This document shows, in pieces, positions 22,346-33,425 of a stretch of DNA of 64,000 nt. Location: assembly GCF_007565055.1 (NCBI RefSeq), contig NC_044560.1, positions 86,309,295 through 86,373,294 of the forward strand, read 5' to 3'. A program made the position numbers and the translations under genes. The notes under the pieces are model-generated. The model made no database searches, was not told the origin of the DNA, and saw nothing but the letters and a program-made list of their open reading frames with translations. Numbering within the stretch: position 1 is the first letter of the stretch; each line of letters starts with the position of its first letter. The stretch is from Rhinopithecus roxellana (lineage: Eukaryota; Chordata; Mammalia; Primates; Cercopithecidae).

Positions 22346-25188
22346 TTATACTTCAAGTTCTAGGGTACATGTGCATAACGTGCAGGTTTGTTACATATGT
22401 ATACTTGTGCCATGTTGGTGTGCTGCACCCATCAACTCGTCAGCACCCATCAATCCATCATTTATATCATGTATAACTCCCCAATGCAATCTCTCCCCCC
22501 TCCCCCCTCCCCATGATAGGCCCCAGTGTGTGATGTTCCCCTTCCCGAGTCCAAGTGATCTCATTGTTCAGTTCCCACCTATGAGTGAGAACATGCGGTG
22601 TTTGGTTTTCTCTTCTTGTGATAGTTTGCTAAGAATGATGGTTTCCAGCTGCATCCATGTCCCTACAAAGGACGCAAACTCATCCTTTTTTATGGCTGCA
22701 TAGTATTCCATGGTGTATATGTGCCACATTTTCTTAATCCAGTCTGTCACAGATGGACATTTGGGTTGATTCCAAGTCTTTGCTATTGTGAATAGTGCCG
22801 CAATAAACATATGTGTGCATGTGTCTTTGTAGTAGAATAATTTATAATCCTTTGGGTATATACCCAGTAGTGGGATGGCTGGGTCATATGGTACATCTAG
22901 TTCTAGATCCTTGAGGAATTGCCATACTGTTTTCCATAATGGTTGAACTAGTTTACAATCCCACCAACAGTGTAAAAGCGTTCCTATTTCTCCACATCCT
23001 CTCCAGCACCTGTTGTTTCCTGACTTCTTAATGATTGCCATTCTAACTGGTGTGAGATGGTATCTCATTGTGGTTTTGATTTGCATTTCTCTGATGGCGA
23101 GTGATGATGAGCATTTTTTCATGTGTCTGTTGGCTTTATGAATGTCTTCTTTTGAGAAATGTCTGTTCATATCCTTTGCCCACTTTTTGATGGGGTTGTT
23201 TGCTTTTTTCTTGTATATTTGTTTGAGTTCTTTGTAGATTCTGGATATTAGCCCTTTGTCAGATGACTAGGTTGCAAAAATTTTCTCCCATTCTGTAGGT
23301 TGCCTGTTCACTCTGATGGTAGTTTCTTTTGCTGTGCAAAAGCTCTTTAGTTTAATTAGATCCCATTTGTCAATTTTGGCTTTTGCTGCTGTTGCTTTTG
23401 GTGTTTTAGACATGAAGTCCTTGCCCATGCCTATGTCCTGAATGGTACTACCTAGATTTTCTTCTAGGGTTTTTATGGTATTAGGTCTAACATTTAAGTC
23501 TCTAATCCATCTTGAATTAATCTTCGTATAAGGAGTAAGGAAAGGATCCAGTTTCAGCTTTCTACTTATGGCTAGCCAATTTTCCCAGCACCATTTATTA
23601 AATAGGGAATCCTTTCCCCATTTCTTGTTTCTCTCAGGTTTGTCAAAGATCAGATGGCTGTAGATGTGTGGTATTATTTCTGAGGACTCTGTTCTGTTCC
23701 ATTGGTCTATATCTCTGTTTTGGTACCAGTACCATGCTGTTTTGGTTACTGTAGCCTTGTAGTATAGTTTGAAGTCAGGTAGCGTGACGCCTCCAGCTTT
23801 GTCCTTTTGACTTAGGATTGTCTTGGCAATGCGGGCTCTTTTTTGGTTCCATATGAACTTTAAACCGTTTTTTCCAATTCTGTGAAGAAACTCATTGGTA
23901 GCTTGATGGGGGTGGCATTGAATCTATAAATAACCTTGGGCAGTATGGCCATTTTCACGATATTGATTCTTCCTATCCATGAGCATGGTATGTTCTTCCA
24001 TTTGTTTGTGTCCTCTTTGATTTCACTGAGCAGTGGTTTGTAGTTCTCCTTGAAGAGGTCCTTTACATCCCTTGTAAGCTGGATTCCTAGGTATTTTATT
24101 CTCTTTGAAGCAATTGTGAATGGAAGTTCATTCCTGATTTGGCTCTCTGTTTGTCTGTTACTGGTGTATAAGAATGCTTGTGATTTTTGCACATTAATTT
24201 TGTATCCTGAGACTTTGCTGAAGTTGCTTATCAGCTTAAGGAGATTTTGGGCTGAGACAATGGGGTTTTCTAAATATACAATCATGTCATCTGCAAACAG
24301 GGACAATTTGACTTCTTCTTTTCCTAACTGGATACCCTTGATTTCTTTCTCTTGCCTGATTGCCCTAGCCAGAACTTCCAACACTATGTTGAATAGGAGT
24401 GGTGAGAGAGGGCATCCCTGTCTTGTGCCAGTTTTCAAAGGGAATTTTTCCAGTTTTTGCCCATTCAGAATGGTATTAGCTGTGGGTTTGTCATAAATAG
24501 CTGTTATCATTTTGAGGTACGTTCCATCAATACCGAATTTATTGAGCGTTTTTAGCATGAAGGGCTGTTGAATTTTGTCAAAAGCCTTTTCTGCATCTAT
24601 CGAGATAATCATGTGGTTCTTGTCTTTGGTTCTGTTTATATGCTGGATTACGTTTATTGATTTGCGAATGTTGAACCAGCCTTGCATCCCAGGGATGAAG
24701 CCCACTTGATCATGGTGGATAAGCTTTTTGATGTGCTGCTGAATCCGGTTTGCCAGTATTTTATTGAGAATTTTTGCATCGATGTTCATCAGGGATATTG
24801 GTCTAAAATTCTCTTTTTTTGTTGTGTCTCTGCCAGGCTTTGGTATCAGGATGATGCTGGCCTCATAAAATGAGTTAGGGAGGATTCCCTCTTTTTCTAT
24901 TGATTGGAATAGTTTCAGAAGGAATGGTACCAGCTCCTCCTTGTACCTCTGGTAGAATTCAGCTGTGAATCCATCTGGTCCTGGACTTTTTTTGGTGGGT
25001 AGGCTATTAATTGTTGCCTCAATTTCAGAGCCTGCTATTGGTCTATTCAGGGATTCAACTTCTTCCTGGTTTAGTCTTGGGAGAGTGTAAGTGTCCAGGA
25101 AATTATCCATTTCTTCTAGATTTTCTAGTTGATTTGCGTAGAGGCGTTTATAGTATTCTCTGATGGTTGTTTGTATTTCTGTGGGGTC

Positions 25189-25194
25189 GGTGGT
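25189..25194. repeat. Target-site duplication of the solo LTR, left copy
   Basis: GGTGGT directly precedes the LTR; the identical copy is at 25941-25946. The merged L1 sequence reads through one copy, as expected. Confidence 0.85.
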
Positions 25195-25940
25195 TGAAGG
25201 GGTGGCCTGCCCCTCCACACTTGTGGGTGTTTCTCGTTAGGTGGAAATGAAAGACTTGAGAAAAGGAATAAAACACAGAGACAAAGTGTAGAGAAAGGAA
25301 AGCGGGGCCCAGGGGACCGGCGCTCAGCTTACAGAGGACCAACGCCGGCACCGGCCTCTGAGTTCCCTTAGTATTTATTGATAATTATCTTTACCATCAA
25401 AACGATAAGGGAGTGGCTGGACAATAGGATCATTGTAGGGAGGAAACCAGCAGTAAGACATATGAACAAAAAATCCTTGTAACATGAATAAGTTTAAAGG
25501 AAAATGCTGTGCCTTGAGATGTATATGCGACATCTCCATAAACCTTTTAGCAGTATTGCTCCAGCAAGTCCCACCTTATTCCTAAAGGCGGTTTCTCCTC
25601 ACTCAGTAAACAAGGCACACAATGGGTATTACCCGGAGATGTTCCATAGCCCAGGGAGGGGCAGGAGACAAATGTTTTTCTCTTTCTTGAGATTAAAGAG
25701 AATGGTGATGACCTTTAACCATAAGCAGCCTTTAGGCACTTGTTTAACAAAGCACATTCTGCACCACCCAAAATCCTTTTAACCTTAAGTCACCACAGCA
25801 CATGTCTCTTGCAAGGACAAGGTTGGAGGTAAGGTCACAGTTTAACAGCATCTCAAACACAGAACTAAATGGAGTCTTTTATGTCTACTTCCTTCTATAT
25901 AGACACAGTAACAGGCTGATCTCTCTTTCTTTTCCCCACA
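25195..25940 (-). mobile_element. Solo LTR of an ERVK-type (HML-2/LTR5-like) endogenous retrovirus
   Basis: The 746-bp block interrupts L1 ORF2. A perfect 6-bp target duplication, GGTGGT, flanks it at 25189-25194 and 25941-25946, and removing block plus one copy restores L1 continuity. On the minus strand the LTR begins TGTGGGGAAAAGAAAGAG and ends near GCCACCCCTTCA, giving the TG...CA termini of a retroviral LTR. The 5' sequence resembles LTR5 of HERV-K(HML-2), and a 6-bp duplication is typical of ERVK. It is shorter than the roughly 970 bp I recall for LTR5, so another HML group or a monkey-specific subfamily is possible. No internal viral genes are present; it is the product of LTR-LTR recombination. 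The short open frame inside it is not a gene. Confidence 0.82.
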
Positions 25941-27209
25941 GGTGGTGATATCCCCTTTATCATTTTTTATTGCGTCTATTTGATTCCTCTCTCTTTTCTT
26001 CCTTATTAGTCTTGCTAGTGGTCTGTCAATTTTGTTGATCTTTTCAAAAAACCAACTCCTGGATTCATTGATTTTTTGGAGGGTTTTTTGTGTCTCTATC
26101 TCCTTCAGTTCTGCTCTGATCTTAGTTATTTCTTGCCTTCTGCTAGCTTTTGAATGTGTTTGCTCTTGCCTCTCTAGTTCTTTTAATTGTGATGTTAGAG
26201 TGTCAATTTTAGATCTTTCCTGCTTTCTCTCGTGGGCATTTAGTGCTATAAATTTCCCTCTACACACTGCTTTAAATGTGTCCCAGAGATTCTGGTATGT
26301 TGTATCTTTGTTCTCATTGGTTTCAAAGAACATCTTTATTTCTGCTTTCATTTCATTATGTACCCAGTAGTCATTCAGGAGCAGGTTGTTCAGTTTCCAT
26401 GTAGTTGAGCAGTTTTGATTGAGTTTCTTAGTCCTGAGTTCTAGTTTGATTGCACTGTGGTCTGAGAGACAGTTTGTTATAATTTCTGTTCTTTTACATT
26501 TGCTGAGGAGTGCTTTACTTCCAATTATGTGGTCAATTTTGGAATAAGTGCGATGTGGTGCTGAGAAGAATGTATATTCTGTTGATTTGGGGTGGAGAGT
26601 TCTATAGATGTCTATTAGGTCTGCTTGGTGCAGAGATGAGTTCAATTCCTGGATATCCTTGTTAACTTTCTGTCTCGTTGATCTGTCTAATGTTGACAGT
26701 GGAGTGTTGAAGTCTCCCATTATTATTGTATGGGAGTCTAAGTCTCTTTGTAAGTCTCTAAGGACTTGCTTTATGAATCTGGGTGCTCCTGTATTGGGTG
26801 CATATATATTTAGGAGAGTTAGCTCTTCCTGTTGAATTGATCCCTTTACCATTATGTAATGGCCTTCTTTGTCTCTTTTGATCTTTGATGGTTTAAAGTC
26901 TGTTTTATCAGAGACTAGGATTGCAACCCCTGCTTTTTTTTGTTCTCCATTTGCTTGGTAGATCTTCCTCTATCCCTTTATTTTGAGCCTCTGTATGTCT
27001 CTGCATGTGAGATGGGTCTCCTGAATACAGCAGACTGATGGGTCTTGACTCTTTATCCAGTTTGCCAGTCTGTGTCTTTTAATTGGAGCATTTAGTCCAT
27101 TTACATTTAAGGTTAATATTGTTATGTGTGAACTTGATCCTGTCATTATGATATTAACTGGTTATTTTGCTCGTTAGTTGATCCAGTTTCTTCCTAGCCT
27201 CGATGGTCT

Positions 27210-28226
27210 TTACATTTTGGCATGTTTTTGCAATGGCTGGTACCGGTTGTTCCTTTCCATGTTTAGGGCTTCCTTTAGGGTCTCTTGTAAGGGAGGCCTG
27301 GTGGTGACAAAATCTCTAAGCATTTGCTTATCTGTAAAGGATTTTATTTCTCCTTCACTGATGAAACTTAGTTTGGCTGGATATGAAATTCTGGGTTGAA
27401 AATTCTTTTCTTTAAGAACGTTGAATATTGGCCCCCACTCTCTTCTGGCTTGTAGAGTTTCTGCCGAGAGATCTGCTGTTAGTCTGATGGGCTTCCCTTT
27501 GTGGGTAACCCGACCTTTCTCTCTGGCTTCCCTTAAGATTTTTTCCTTCATTTCAACTTTGGTGAATCTGGCAATTATGTGTCTTGGAGTTGCTCTTCTG
27601 GAGGAGTATCTTTGTGGCGTTCTCTGTATTTCCTGAATTGGAATGTTGGCCTGCCCTACTAGGTTGGGGAAGTTCTCCTGGATGATATCCTGAAGAGTGT
27701 TTTCCAAGTTGGTTCCATTTTCCCCCTCACTTTCAGGCACCCCAATCAGACGTAGATTTGGTCTTTTTACATAATCCCATACTTCTTGCAGGCTTTGTTC
27801 ATTTCTTTTTCTTCTTTTTTCTTTTGGTTTCTCTTCTCGCTTCATTTCATTCATTTGATCCTCAATCGCTGATACTCTTTCTTCCAGTTGATCGAGTCGG
27901 TTACTGAAGCTTGTGCATTTGTCACGTATTTCTCGTGTCATGGTTGTCATCTCTGTCATTTTGTTTATGATCTTCTCTGCATTAATTAGTCTAGCTGTCA
28001 ATTCTTCCACTCTTTTTTCAAGATTTTTAGTTTCTTTGCGCTGGGTACGTAATTCCTCCTTTAGCTCTGAGAAGTTTGATGGACTGAAGCCTTCTTCTCT
28101 CATCTCGTCAAAGTCATTCTCTGACCAGCTTTGATCCGTTGCTGGCGATGGGCTGCGCTCTTTTGCAGGGGGAGATGCGCTCTTATTTTTTGAATTTCCA
28201 GCTTTTCTGCCCTGCTTTTTCCCCAT
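27210..28226 (-). CDS. L1 ORF1 protein (intact 338-aa open frame within an L1)
   Basis: ORF1p is an RNA-binding trimeric chaperone that coats L1 RNA. The frame is complete at 338 aa, the usual length for primate ORF1p. It starts MGKKQGRKAGNSKNK. A coiled-coil stretch covers roughly residues 50-150 (heptad-like ELRTQRKETKNLEKRVEEL). The RRM-like domain begins near SLQEVWDYVKRPNLRLIGVP, and the C-terminal domain includes the RPLQETLKEAL region near the end. No internal stop or frameshift is visible. The parent L1 cannot move by itself because ORF2 is broken. Whether the ORF is ever transcribed cannot be told from sequence; it is not a cellular gene. Confidence 0.9.
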   Translation of the reverse strand: MGKKQGRKAGNSKNKSASPPAKERSPSPATDQSWSENDFDEMREEGFSPSNFSELKEELRTQRKETKNLEKRVEELTARLINAEKIINKMTEMTTMTREIRDKCTSFSNRLDQLEERVSAIEDQMNEMKREEKPKEKRRKRNEQSLQEVWDYVKRPNLRLIGVPESEGENGTNLENTLQDIIQENFPNLVGQANIPIQEIQRTPQRYSSRRATPRHIIARFTKVEMKEKILREAREKGRVTHKGKPIRLTADLSAETLQARREWGPIFNVLKEKNFQPRISYPAKLSFISEGEIKSFTDKQMLRDFVTTRPPLQETLKEALNMERNNRYQPLQKHAKM

Positions 28227-29261
28227 CTTTGTGGTTTTATCTGTCTCTGGTCTTTGATGATGGTGACGTACTGATGGGGTTTTGGTATAGGTGTCCTTCC
28301 TGTTTGATAGTTTTCCTTCTTACAGTCAGGACCCTCAGCTATAGGTCTGTTGGAGATTGCTTGAGGTCCACTCCAGACCCTGTTTGCCTGGGTATCAGCA
28401 GCAGAAGTTGCAGAAGATAGAATATTGCTGAACAGCGAGTGTACCTGTCTGATTCTTACTTTGGAAGCTTCCTCTCAGGGGTTTACTCCACCCTTTGAGG
28501 TGTGGGGTGTCAGACTGCCCCTAGTGGGGGATGTCTCCCAGTTAGGCTACTCAGGGGTCAGGGACCCACTTGAGCAGGCAGTCTGTCCGTTCTCAGGTCT
28601 CAACCTCCGTGTTGGGAGATCCACTGCTCTCTTCAAAGCTGTCAGACAGAGTCGTTCGCGTCTGCACAGGCCTCTGCTGCTTCCCCTGTTGTTTTTTAGG
28701 TGTGCCCTGTCCCCAGAGGTGGAGTCTACAGAGACAGGCAGGTTTCCTTGAGCTGCTGTGAGCTCCACCCAGTTTCAGCTTCCCAGCGGCTTTGTTTACC
28801 TACTTAAGCCTCAGCAATGGCGGGCGCCCCTCCCCCAGCCTCGCTGCTGCCTTGAGGTTAGATTGCCGCAGACTGCTGTGTTAGCAATGAGGGTTGCTCC
28901 GTGGGCGTGGGACCCTCCCGGCCAGGTGTGGGATATATTCTCCTGGTGTGCCCCTTTGCTTAAAGTGCAGTATTGGGGTGGGAGTTACCCGATTTTCCAG
29001 GTGTTGTGTGTCTCAGTTCCCCTGGCTAGGAAAAGGGATTCCCTTCCGCCTTGCGCTTCCCAGGCGAGGCGATGCCTCGCCCTGCTTCAGCTCTCGCTTG
29101 TGGGGCTGCAGCAGCTGACCAGCACCGATTGTCCGGCACTCCCTAGTGAGATGACCCCAGTACCTCAGTTGAAAATGCAGAAATCACCGGACTTCTGTGT
29201 CGCTCGCGCTGGGAGTTGGAGACTGAGAACCATGATTTCTAAAGTTGAAATTACTGTGTGT

Positions 29262-29562
29262 GTTTTTTTTTTTTTTTTTGAAACAGGGTCTTGCTCTGTT
29301 GCCCAGGCTGGAGTGCAATGGCACGATCTTGGCTCACTGCAACCTTTGCCTCCCAGGTTCAAGTGATTCTCCCACCTCAGCCTCACTCGTAGCTGGGATT
29401 ACAGGCATGTGCCACCACGCCCAGCTGATTTTTGTATTTTTAGTAGAGATGGGGTTTTGCAGTGTTGGCTAGGCTGGTCTTGAACTCTTGACCTCAGGTG
29501 ATCCGCCCACCCCACCCTCCCAAGGTGCTGGGATTACAGGCGTGAGCCACCATGCCCGGCCG
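29262..29562 (-). mobile_element. AluS-like
   Basis: Antisense Alu right after the L1. GAAATTACT lies on both sides (about 29247 and 29563) as the target duplication. Confidence 0.88.
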
Positions 29563-29624
29563 AAATTACTATTAATACTAGTTTATTTCTGAAAATTATG
29601 CTTTGATTAAAAACAAAAATGTGC

Positions 29625-30688
29625 CCTTCCCCCTCCCAACGCTGCTGGGCCTGCAGGTCTCTGTCGAGCTGCGGACTCAGGTCTCTCTTCTGCAGGATGG
29701 GGTTTGTTAAAGTTATTAAGAATACGGCCTACTTTAAGAGATACCAAGTGAAATTTAGAAGATGACGAGAGGGTAAAACTGATTACTTTGCTTGGAAACG
29801 CTTGGTGATGCAGAATAAAAATAAATACAAAACCCATAAATATAGGATGATAATTCGTGTAACAAACAGAGGTATCATTTGTCAGATTGCTTATGCCCGT
29901 ATAGAGGGGGATATGATAGTCTGCGCAGCATATGCAAATGAACTGCCAAAATACGGTGTGAAGGTTGACCTGACAAATTATGCTGCAGCATATTGTATTG
30001 GCCTGCTGCTGGCCTGCAGGCTTTTGACTAGGTTTGGCATGGACAAGATCTGTGAATGCCAAGTGGAAGTGACTGGTGATGAATACAATGTGGAAAACAA
30101 TCATGGTCAGCCAGGTGCCGTTACCTGCTATTTGGATGCAGGCCTTGCCAGAACTACCACTGGCAATAAAGTTTTGGGTGCCCTGAAGAGGGCTGTGGAT
30201 GGAGGCTTGTCTATGCCTCACAGTACCAAATGATTCCCTGGTTATGATTCTGAAAACAAGGAATTTAATGCAGAAGTTCACCGGAAGCACATCATGGGCC
30301 AGAATGTTGCAGATTACATGAACTACTTAATGAAAGAATGGGAAGATGCTTACAAGAAACAGTTCTCTCAATACGTAAAGAACAGCATAACTCCAGACAT
30401 GATGGAGGAGATGTATAAGAAAGCTCATGCTCCTATACGAGAGAATCCAGTCTATGAAAAGAAGCCCAAGAAAGAAGTTAAAAAGAAGAGGTGGAGCCAT
30501 CCCAAAATATCCCTTGCTCAGAAGAAAGATCGGGTAACTCAAAAGAAGGCAAACTTCCTCAGAGCTCAGGAGCGGACTGCTGAGAGCTAAACCAAACAGT
30601 TTTCTATGAGGATTTTTCAGATAAAGCCAATAAACTTTTTGGACAGCAACAACAACAACAAAAAACAAAACCCCAAAAAATAAAAAGG
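29625..30688 (+). pseudogene. RPL5: RPL5 processed pseudogene (full length)
   Basis: This is an intronless copy of the mRNA for ribosomal protein L5 (uL18), the 60S protein that carries 5S rRNA. The frame runs from ATG at 29697 to TAA at 30588-30590, exactly 298 codons including the stop, the length of intact RPL5 (297 aa), so there is no net indel. It starts MGFVKVIKNTAYFKRYQVKF and ends AQERTAES. Two in-frame TGA codons break it, at codon 23 (29763-29765) and codon 179 (30231-30233); both sit where RPL5 has Arg and look like CGA to TGA changes. Many missense changes are also present. A degenerate A-rich tail (about 30647-30688) and a 15-bp direct repeat AAAACAAAAATGTGC at 29610-29624 and 30689-30703 show L1-mediated retroposition. 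It carries no promoter of its own. Confidence 0.95.
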
Positions 30689-30703
30689 AAAACAAAAATG
30701 TGC

Positions 30704-31120
30704 AGGAGGAATTAATATATTAGAATATTTCACAATATTTATTTATATGATAGTTGAATTCCTTAGTTGGTGGTTATACCTTGAAATGTTTGTTGGATAT
30801 AGCTTAGAAGTATCAGTATACTGCTAAAACAATGACTAAGCGTAAGAGGGACAAAGAATGACGGTTGACTTTACCTCGAAGTATGAAATTTACTTTCGTC
30901 ATCAAACAAATATTGTTCTTAAATTACTTAAAATAACTTATTCTCCTTTTGCAAAATCTAAGTCTATTTGCATTTTACTGATCACAGTCTCTGTTACACA
31001 CAGATTTTCCTCCTGAACTCGTTGCTCTTTATTAGAGCTTTCTTGTGAGCATACTACAAAGCTGTAATGTTCTCAATCTTAAAAAAAAATCTATTAAAAA
31101 AAAACAAAACAAAGAAATAG
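30704..31120. other. Unique intronic sequence after the RPL5 pseudogene
   Basis: AT-rich; nothing recognised. Confidence 0.5.
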
Positions 31121-31255
31121 GCTGGGCACAGTGGCTTGCACCTATAATTCCAGCATTTTGGGAGGCTGAGGTGGGAGGATCGCTTGAGCCCAGGAGTTCA
31201 AGACCAGACTGAGCAACAGAGCAAGACCTTGTCTCTACAAATAATTTAAAAATTA
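31121..31255 (+). mobile_element. Alu left monomer (FLAM-like)
   Basis: A single monomer from GGCTGGGCACAGTGGC to CTCTACAAATAATTT. A CA/CG-rich dinucleotide tract follows. Confidence 0.75.
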
Positions 31256-31256
31256 G

Positions 31257-31300
31257 TGCGCACGTGCACGCGCGCGCACACACGCGCACACACACACACG
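31257..31300. repeat. CA/CG dinucleotide tract
   Basis: GCGCACGTGCACGCGCGCGCACACACG-like alternation (purine-pyrimidine throughout), a potential Z-DNA tract next to an Alu monomer. Confidence 0.85.
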
Positions 31301-31399
31301 TGGCCAAAGTGAAAAAACCTCTGAAGTGAAAAAGGGCCTCTGAATAGTTATCTCTGTTCCTTCGGTTCCTCTGAAGAATTATTTTATACTAGGATTCTC

Positions 31400-32640
31400 A
31401 AGTTATTTCCTCTCAATCTCTATTGGGATCACTCCACTCTGACTTGTATACTCATTTTCCCACTGATGTAGCTGTTGTCAAGTTAGAAGTTAAGTTCTCA
31501 GTCTTCATTTTATCAGTCATCTCAGCAGCATTCATTATGGTTAAGTCACTCCCTCCTATTTTCTTCATTAGCTTCTATGACACCAGTCTCCTCATTTTTC
31601 TCCTACTCTATTAGCTGTTTCTTCTTAGTGTCTTTTTCTGACTCCTTCATTTCGACCAGATTTTGCAGTACTGAAGTATGTCCGGACTCTCAGCTGTCTT
31701 CCATCTATAGTAAATAAACTCACTAGGTGATCTTATCTAGTCTCATGAATTTTAAGTACCATCTCTTCATTGATGAGTCCCAAATTTATGTCTCATTACT
31801 TGGCCAGTCTTCTGTTAATTACAGGCTAATATATCCAACTGCCTTCTTGATATCTCCATTTGAAGATTTAAGAAGGATATCAAAATCTACCATCCCAAAA
31901 CCAAATTATTCATTCTCCCTCTTTCAGTGTGGTCCTCCCTTAGTGTTCCTATCTTAAGAAATGACTGTTGTGTTGTTCTTGACTCCTTTCATACCCAGCA
32001 TCTCATGTACATATCAGGCAGTGCCTCTACCTTGAAAATATGTCCACATCTGACTACTATTCTTCACATCCACCATTATTATTACCTTGGGTTTAGCTAC
32101 CAGTTTTTCCTTGGGTTATTGTAGCTTCCTAAGTGGTCCTAAGTGGTCTTCCTGCTTCCATTCTTCTGCTCCCTGTAACATTGAACACTTCATAGTACCC
32201 AGAAGCTATATGTAAAATGTATGATCCTTGTAAAACATAAATTATGTTAATTTGTCTGTGGAGTCTTCTAACAACTTCCTTTTACACTTACATACATTGC
32301 AATTTTTTCATATTGCTTGCAGTTTCCTAATAGATCTGTCCTCTGTTTCTCTTTTCTCATTTTTTTATCACTCTTCCTATCATACATGCAATTCCAGCCA
32401 TACCATCCTTGCTTTTTCTCACATACGCCAAGCATAATCACAGTGTCTAAAAGCCAGAAATCTTCCATGAGAAATTTGTGCTTTCAGGTGTTTCAGCTAC
32501 TGTGATCATAGTGTTCTGTTTTGTTCTCTTGATATAAGCTCTGAGAAACAGAAATTGTTTCTTTTATTTGGTTATAGGGATCACAAGGATGAGAAGAATT
32601 CTGATTCAGTTAAGTAATGTAACTAGTACTTATATTTTAA
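31400..32640 (+). mobile_element. Long L2 LINE remnant (sense)
   Basis: AGTGCCTCTACCTTGAAAATATG, the GTGGTCTTCCTGCTTCC stretch, CCTTGTAAAACATAAATTATG and CTTTTTCTCACATACGCCAAG follow the order of the L2 3' region. Short frames here are not genes. Confidence 0.65.
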
Positions 32641-32735
32641 TTGCATAAGATTTTATGCTGTCTACAGATTTATTGTGTAAGTACCAAAATTGCTCATTCA
32701 AATCAGTTGCTTTGTTAGAAATTGACATCTCTGAG

Positions 32736-33009
32736 GCCAGGTTCTGTGGCTCATGTAATCCCAGAACCTTGGGAGGTCAAGACAGAAAGAGTGCTCCAGC
32801 CCAGGAGTTTGAGACCAGCCTGGGCAATGTAGTGAAACTCCTGTCTCCACAAAAAATAAAAAAAGAATTAGCTGAATGTGGTGACATACATCTGTGGTCT
32901 CAGCTATTTGGGAGGCTGAGATGGGAGGATCACCTGAGCCCAGGAGGTTGAGACTGCAGTGAGCCGTGATCATGCCACTGCACTCCAGCCTGGGTGACAG
33001 CAAGATTCT
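32736..33009 (+). mobile_element. AluJ-like with a tail expanded into (GGAA)n
   Basis: The target duplication AGAAATTGACATCTCTGAG lies at 32717-32735 and 33148-33166. It encloses the Alu plus the purine microsatellite, so the microsatellite grew out of the Alu tail. Confidence 0.88.
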
Positions 33010-33147
33010 GGAAGGAAGGAAGGAAGGAAGGAAGGAAGGAAGGAAGGAGGGAGGGAGGGAGGGAGGGAGGGAGGGAGGGAGGGAAAAGGAAGGAAGAAGG
33101 AAGGAAGGAAAAAGGAAGGGAAAAGGAAGGGAAAGAAAAAGGAAGAA
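33010..33147. repeat. (GGAA)n / (GGGA)n purine microsatellite
   Basis: Nearly pure purine tract derived from the tail of the Alu at 32736. GGAA units are interrupted by GGGA units. Confidence 0.93.
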
Positions 33148-33425
33148 AGAAATTGACATCTCTGAGAAAGCTGTAAATCTCCAGTGCATTTCAAAGATTT
33201 AAAAAATTTTTTTCACTTAACAGATCTTGGGAATTCATAAAGCTACCTCATTCTGTTTAACAGCTATATAATATTCCATTAGAGGTGTGTTATGCTATAA
33301 TTAAGTTAGCCTCACTGATGAACACATATGCTATTTTCAGTCTTTTTCTGCTATAAATGCTCTTTTTCATCACTCTCTTGTGAGATTATATTTGCAGGAT
33401 GAATTTGTAAAAGTTGAATTGTTGG

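Larger units (their letters stand above)
22568..27146 (-). pseudogene. L1 ORF2 (endonuclease-reverse transcriptase), disrupted
   Basis: The ATG is at 27146 and the ancestral stop at about 22568. Removing the LTR and duplicated target leaves 3827 bases, one short of the 3828 expected for a 1275-aa ORF2, which fits the single-base deletion seen near 23861. Recognisable parts are the endonuclease (MGDFNTPLS, SDHSAIKL; open to about 25842), the reverse transcriptase with FADDM (open frame 23860-25218), and the Cys-rich C terminus (22568-23170). Lesions: Trp to TAG at codon 59 (26970-26972), LTR insertion near codon 401, a one-base deletion at about 23861 giving a stop, and further stops such as TAG near 23270. 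It is non-functional. Confidence 0.92.
22260..29224 (-). mobile_element. Nearly full-length primate L1 (L1PA type), split by a solo LTR
   Basis: The element runs antisense: its A-tail and 3' UTR lie at the left (poly-T then TTTA repeats, 22260-22345) and its GC-rich 5' UTR at the right (about 28227-29224). A 15-bp direct repeat, GAGAACCATGATTTC, flanks it at 22245-22259 and 29225-29239, the target duplication of L1 integration. Without the 746-bp LTR and its 6-bp duplication the L1 is about 6.2 kb. The extreme 5' end that normally carries the GGAGGAGCCAAGATGG motif appears to be missing by a few tens of bases. ORF1 is open; ORF2 is disabled. The sequence resembles L1PA-lineage elements of catarrhine primates. 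Confidence 0.93.

Noticed and set aside
24050..24496. 148-aa plus-strand open frame
   Set aside because: It is antisense to the L1 reverse transcriptase and a by-product of its composition.
25504..25782. 92-aa open frame inside the ERVK-type LTR
   Set aside because: It lies wholly in a solo LTR, antisense to it, and shows no protein-like features. No viral gene remains here.
29802..30233. 143-aa open frame resembling ribosomal protein L5
   Set aside because: It is the piece between the two nonsense codons of a processed RPL5 copy, with A-tail and target duplication; it is not an independent gene.
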